This document shows, piece by piece, positions 15,117-16,489 of a DNA stretch of 16,489 nucleotides. The notes beneath the pieces are model-generated. The model worked only from the letters and a program-made list of their open reading frames with translations. It searched no databases and was not told the DNA's origin. The stretch covers positions 1 to 16,489 of the forward strand of contig JBNARO010000039.1 of NCBI GenBank assembly GCA_049718665.1, in the 5' to 3' direction. A program made the position numbers and the translations under genes. Positions within the stretch are counted from its first letter, which is position 1. Every line of letters starts with the position of its first letter. The DNA is from NZ13-RE01 sp049718665 (GTDB taxonomy: Bacteria > Dictyoglomota > Dictyoglomia > Dictyoglomales > Dictyoglomaceae).

Positions 15117-15121
15117 ATTTC

Positions 15122-16279
15122 TTACTCCTTAGCACTTTTACTCTTTAGATAATCTTGATATAGATACATAAGTTCTTTATCAAAGAGAGGTCTCTTAAGC
15201 TCTACCGCTAATGCTCTAACTGACTTTAATAGTTCATTTGCTTCCTCTTCTGTTAATTGGATCCCATACTCAGAAAATTTTCTAATTAATGCATGAGTCC
15301 CAGAATGTTTTCCTATAACAATTTGTCTCTCTCCTCCTACCTCTTCAGGAGAGAATACCTCATAAGTTTTTGGATATTTTAGTACTCCATCTGCATGGAT
15401 TCCTGATTCATGAGCAAAGATGTTTTTACCCACAATAGCCTTGTTTACTGGTAGATCTCTTGCAGATGCCTTTGCCACATATTCACAAATCTCTTTCAAT
15501 TTAAAGGTCTTAATACCTAAATCTATATTATAAATATACTTTAATGCCATAACTACCTCTTCTAAAGCAGCATTTCCTGCCCTCTCTCCTAACCCATTTA
15601 CTGTTACTCCTACATAAGTTGCTCCTGCTTTTATTCCTGCTAAAGCATTGGCTGTTGCCATTCCAAAGTCATTATGTGTATGCATTTCTACAGGAATCCC
15701 AACTTCATCAATAATTTTTTTTACAATCTCATAAGTAGTAAAAGGCTCCAATATTCCTACAGTGTCGCAGAATCTTAATCTATCTGCTCCTGCTTCTTTT
15801 GCTAATCTTGCAAATTGGAGAAGAAATTCCATATCTGTTCTTGAAGCATCTTCTGCGTTTACCGATACATATACTCCATGCTTTTTAGCAAATTCACAGG
15901 CTTTTACCATATTTTCTAATACCCATTCTCTCGTCTTTCTTAACTTGTATTTTATATGAATATCCGAAGTAGATATAGAAATAGCAACAGCATCTACTCC
16001 ACATCTTAAAGAGGCTTCAATATCACTAATTACAGCTCTATTCCATCCCATTATACTGGCTTTAAGCCCTGCTTTCACAATTGCTTTTATTGCCTCCTCT
16101 TCATCTCCTCCCATAACAGGAATTCCTGCCTCAATTTGGTGTACTCCTAATTCATCTAACATTTTAGCAATTTGAACCTTCTCTGTTTTTGAAAATACTA
16201 CGCCTGCAGTTTGTTCACCATCCCTTAGGGTGGTATCTACAATTTTTATACCTTCTTCTTTTAATATTTCATGTTTCAT
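15122..16279 (-). CDS. Homocitrate synthase / Re-citrate synthase family enzyme (DRE-TIM acyltransferase)
   Basis: The 385-residue protein condenses acetyl-CoA with a 2-oxo acid. DTTLRDGEQ (15-23) gives the metal Asp (D20); HTHND (200-204) supplies two metal histidines; NGLGERAGN (228-236) is also conserved, and FAHESGIH (288-295) carries the catalytic His of the second domain. It lacks the long regulatory C-terminal domain of leucine-inhibited isopropylmalate synthases. Overall it is closest in my recollection to NifV-type homocitrate synthases, a group that also includes Re-citrate synthases such as the Clostridium kluyveri enzyme. No nif genes are nearby. AAGGAGG (16288-16294) lies eight bases from the ATG. 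It is the first gene of an operon with LeuC- and LeuD-like subunits and an iron alcohol dehydrogenase, behind an attenuator-like terminator. Confidence 0.85.
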   Translation of the reverse strand: MKHEILKEEGIKIVDTTLRDGEQTAGVVFSKTEKVQIAKMLDELGVHQIEAGIPVMGGDEEEAIKAIVKAGLKASIMGWNRAVISDIEASLRCGVDAVAISISTSDIHIKYKLRKTREWVLENMVKACEFAKKHGVYVSVNAEDASRTDMEFLLQFARLAKEAGADRLRFCDTVGILEPFTTYEIVKKIIDEVGIPVEMHTHNDFGMATANALAGIKAGATYVGVTVNGLGERAGNAALEEVVMALKYIYNIDLGIKTFKLKEICEYVAKASARDLPVNKAIVGKNIFAHESGIHADGVLKYPKTYEVFSPEEVGGERQIVIGKHSGTHALIRKFSEYGIQLTEEEANELLKSVRALAVELKRPLFDKELMYLYQDYLKSKSAKE

Positions 16280-16305
16280 TTAGATCGCCTCCTTAAAAAT
16301 TTCTA

Positions 16306-16347
16306 TAATAAAAATAAAAGGGAACTTTGACTTCTCAAAGCTCCCTT
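16306..16347 (-). terminator. Intrinsic terminator in the leader of the synthase operon (probable attenuator)
   Basis: On the minus strand, 13 bases (16347-16335) pair with 16330-16318 with one G-U pair around a GAAG tetraloop. The hairpin is followed at once by a U-rich tract (16317-16306). It lies between the candidate promoter and the ATG, 39 bases upstream of the start codon, so transcripts from that promoter must read through it. On the plus strand no U-run follows, so it acts in the minus direction. No leader peptide or competing antiterminator fold is obvious. Confidence 0.8.
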
Positions 16348-16379
16348 GCTAATAATCTTTTAATAAATTTTACCACGGT

Positions 16380-16388
16380 ATTATATCA
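16380..16388 (-). promoter_or_regulatory. Extended -10 promoter of the synthase operon
   Basis: TGATATAAT on the minus strand matches a perfect extended -10 element, identical to that of tRNA-Ser. Start of transcription is expected near 16373, giving a leader of about 94 bases that contains the intrinsic terminator. The -35 region is weak (TTTTCC). Confidence 0.55.
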
Positions 16389-16420
16389 CAATAATTAGAA
16401 AAGGAAAATCTATCCCTAAG

Positions 16421-16448
16421 CTGGCCTGTAATCACTGACCTGTAATCA
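16421..16448. repeat. Tandem 14-bp repeat upstream of the synthase promoter (candidate operator)
   Basis: CTGGCCTGTAATCA (16421-16434) is followed directly by CTGACCTGTAATCA (16435-16448), 13 of 14 bases identical. Relative to the predicted start near 16373 on the minus strand it covers about -48 to -75, a usual place for an activator. ACTGA and TCAGT arms (seven-base spacer) also make a partial dyad across the junction. It is more GC-rich than its surroundings. Confidence 0.5.
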
Positions 16449-16489
16449 GTATTGAAAAAAGGATGCCTCCTTGTAGTAGAATTTGGAGG
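16449..16489 (+). other. End of window: possible ribosome site of a divergent plus-strand gene
   Basis: The window ends in TTTGGAGG on the plus strand, which could be the Shine-Dalgarno of a gene starting beyond the edge. TTGAAA (16452-16457) and TAGAAT (16477-16482) resemble promoter boxes but are 19 bases apart and too close to the GGAGG to be convincing. No coding frame can be assigned. Confidence 0.25.

Noticed and set aside
16280..16373. T-box or metabolite riboswitch in the synthase operon leader
   Set aside because: No T-box sequence, specifier loop or known aptamer core is visible, and only about 26 bases precede the terminator.
16459..16489. Small hairpin near the window edge (AAGGA/TCCTT with T-run on the minus strand) as a terminator
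   Set aside because: The five-base stem with four-base loop is too weak to call, although the T-run follows it.

Overview
This 16.5 kb window is AT-rich, gene-dense bacterial DNA. Arginine codons are mostly AGA, Shine-Dalgarno sites are strong (AGGAGG), genes overlap by 1-20 bases, and the single tRNA has very GC-rich stems. These traits, together with the gene content, suggest an anaerobic thermophile such as Dictyoglomus or a thermophilic Firmicute. The lineage call is an inference. I see no insertion sequence, CRISPR array, phage gene or integration site.

Layout: (1) 1-2184 (+) holds the tail of an unrecognised gene, then a nagB-like and a nagA-like gene for amino-sugar-phosphate breakdown. 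(2) 2171-2590 (-) is a small nucleotide N-glycosidase of the DNPH1/Rcl type, whose end overlaps the end of nagA. (3) 2677-6082 (+) is an ornithine cluster: an ornithine-racemase-type PLP enzyme, a P-loop protein related to cyclic 2,3-diphosphoglycerate synthetase, and ornithine carbamoyltransferase. (4) 6085-6873 (-) is a xylose-isomerase-like TIM-barrel protein. (5) 6934-7023 is tRNA-Ser(UGA), followed by one long + strand run to 12220: a YfcE/MJ0936-type phosphodiesterase, fhs, folD, metV, metF and a stand-alone left-handed beta-helix acyltransferase-like gene. (6) 12205-16279 (-) is an operon of a homocitrate synthase/Re-citrate synthase relative, LeuC- and LeuD-family hydro-lyase subunits and an iron-dependent alcohol dehydrogenase. 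Its 5' region (16280-16489) contains a promoter, an intrinsic terminator placed as an attenuator, and a tandem 14-bp repeat.

How the genes work together: fhs, folD, metV and metF form the folate-bound one-carbon series from formate to methyl-THF (the methyl branch of the Wood-Ljungdahl pathway). The FolD protein lacks three residues tied to cyclohydrolase function (the Lys, Gln and Asp equivalent to human K56, Q100 and D125), so the methenyl-THF cyclohydrolase step may be done elsewhere or differently. The minus-strand operon builds and isomerises a 2-hydroxy tricarboxylic acid, but no beta-decarboxylating dehydrogenase is present. Whether it serves lysine, glutamate (via citrate) or leucine synthesis cannot be settled here.

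The strongest leads are the FolD active-site changes, the racemase/P-loop protein/OTC cluster, the unusual specificity loop of the LeuD-type subunit with its attenuated leader, and the variant phosphate loop in the NagB-like enzyme.
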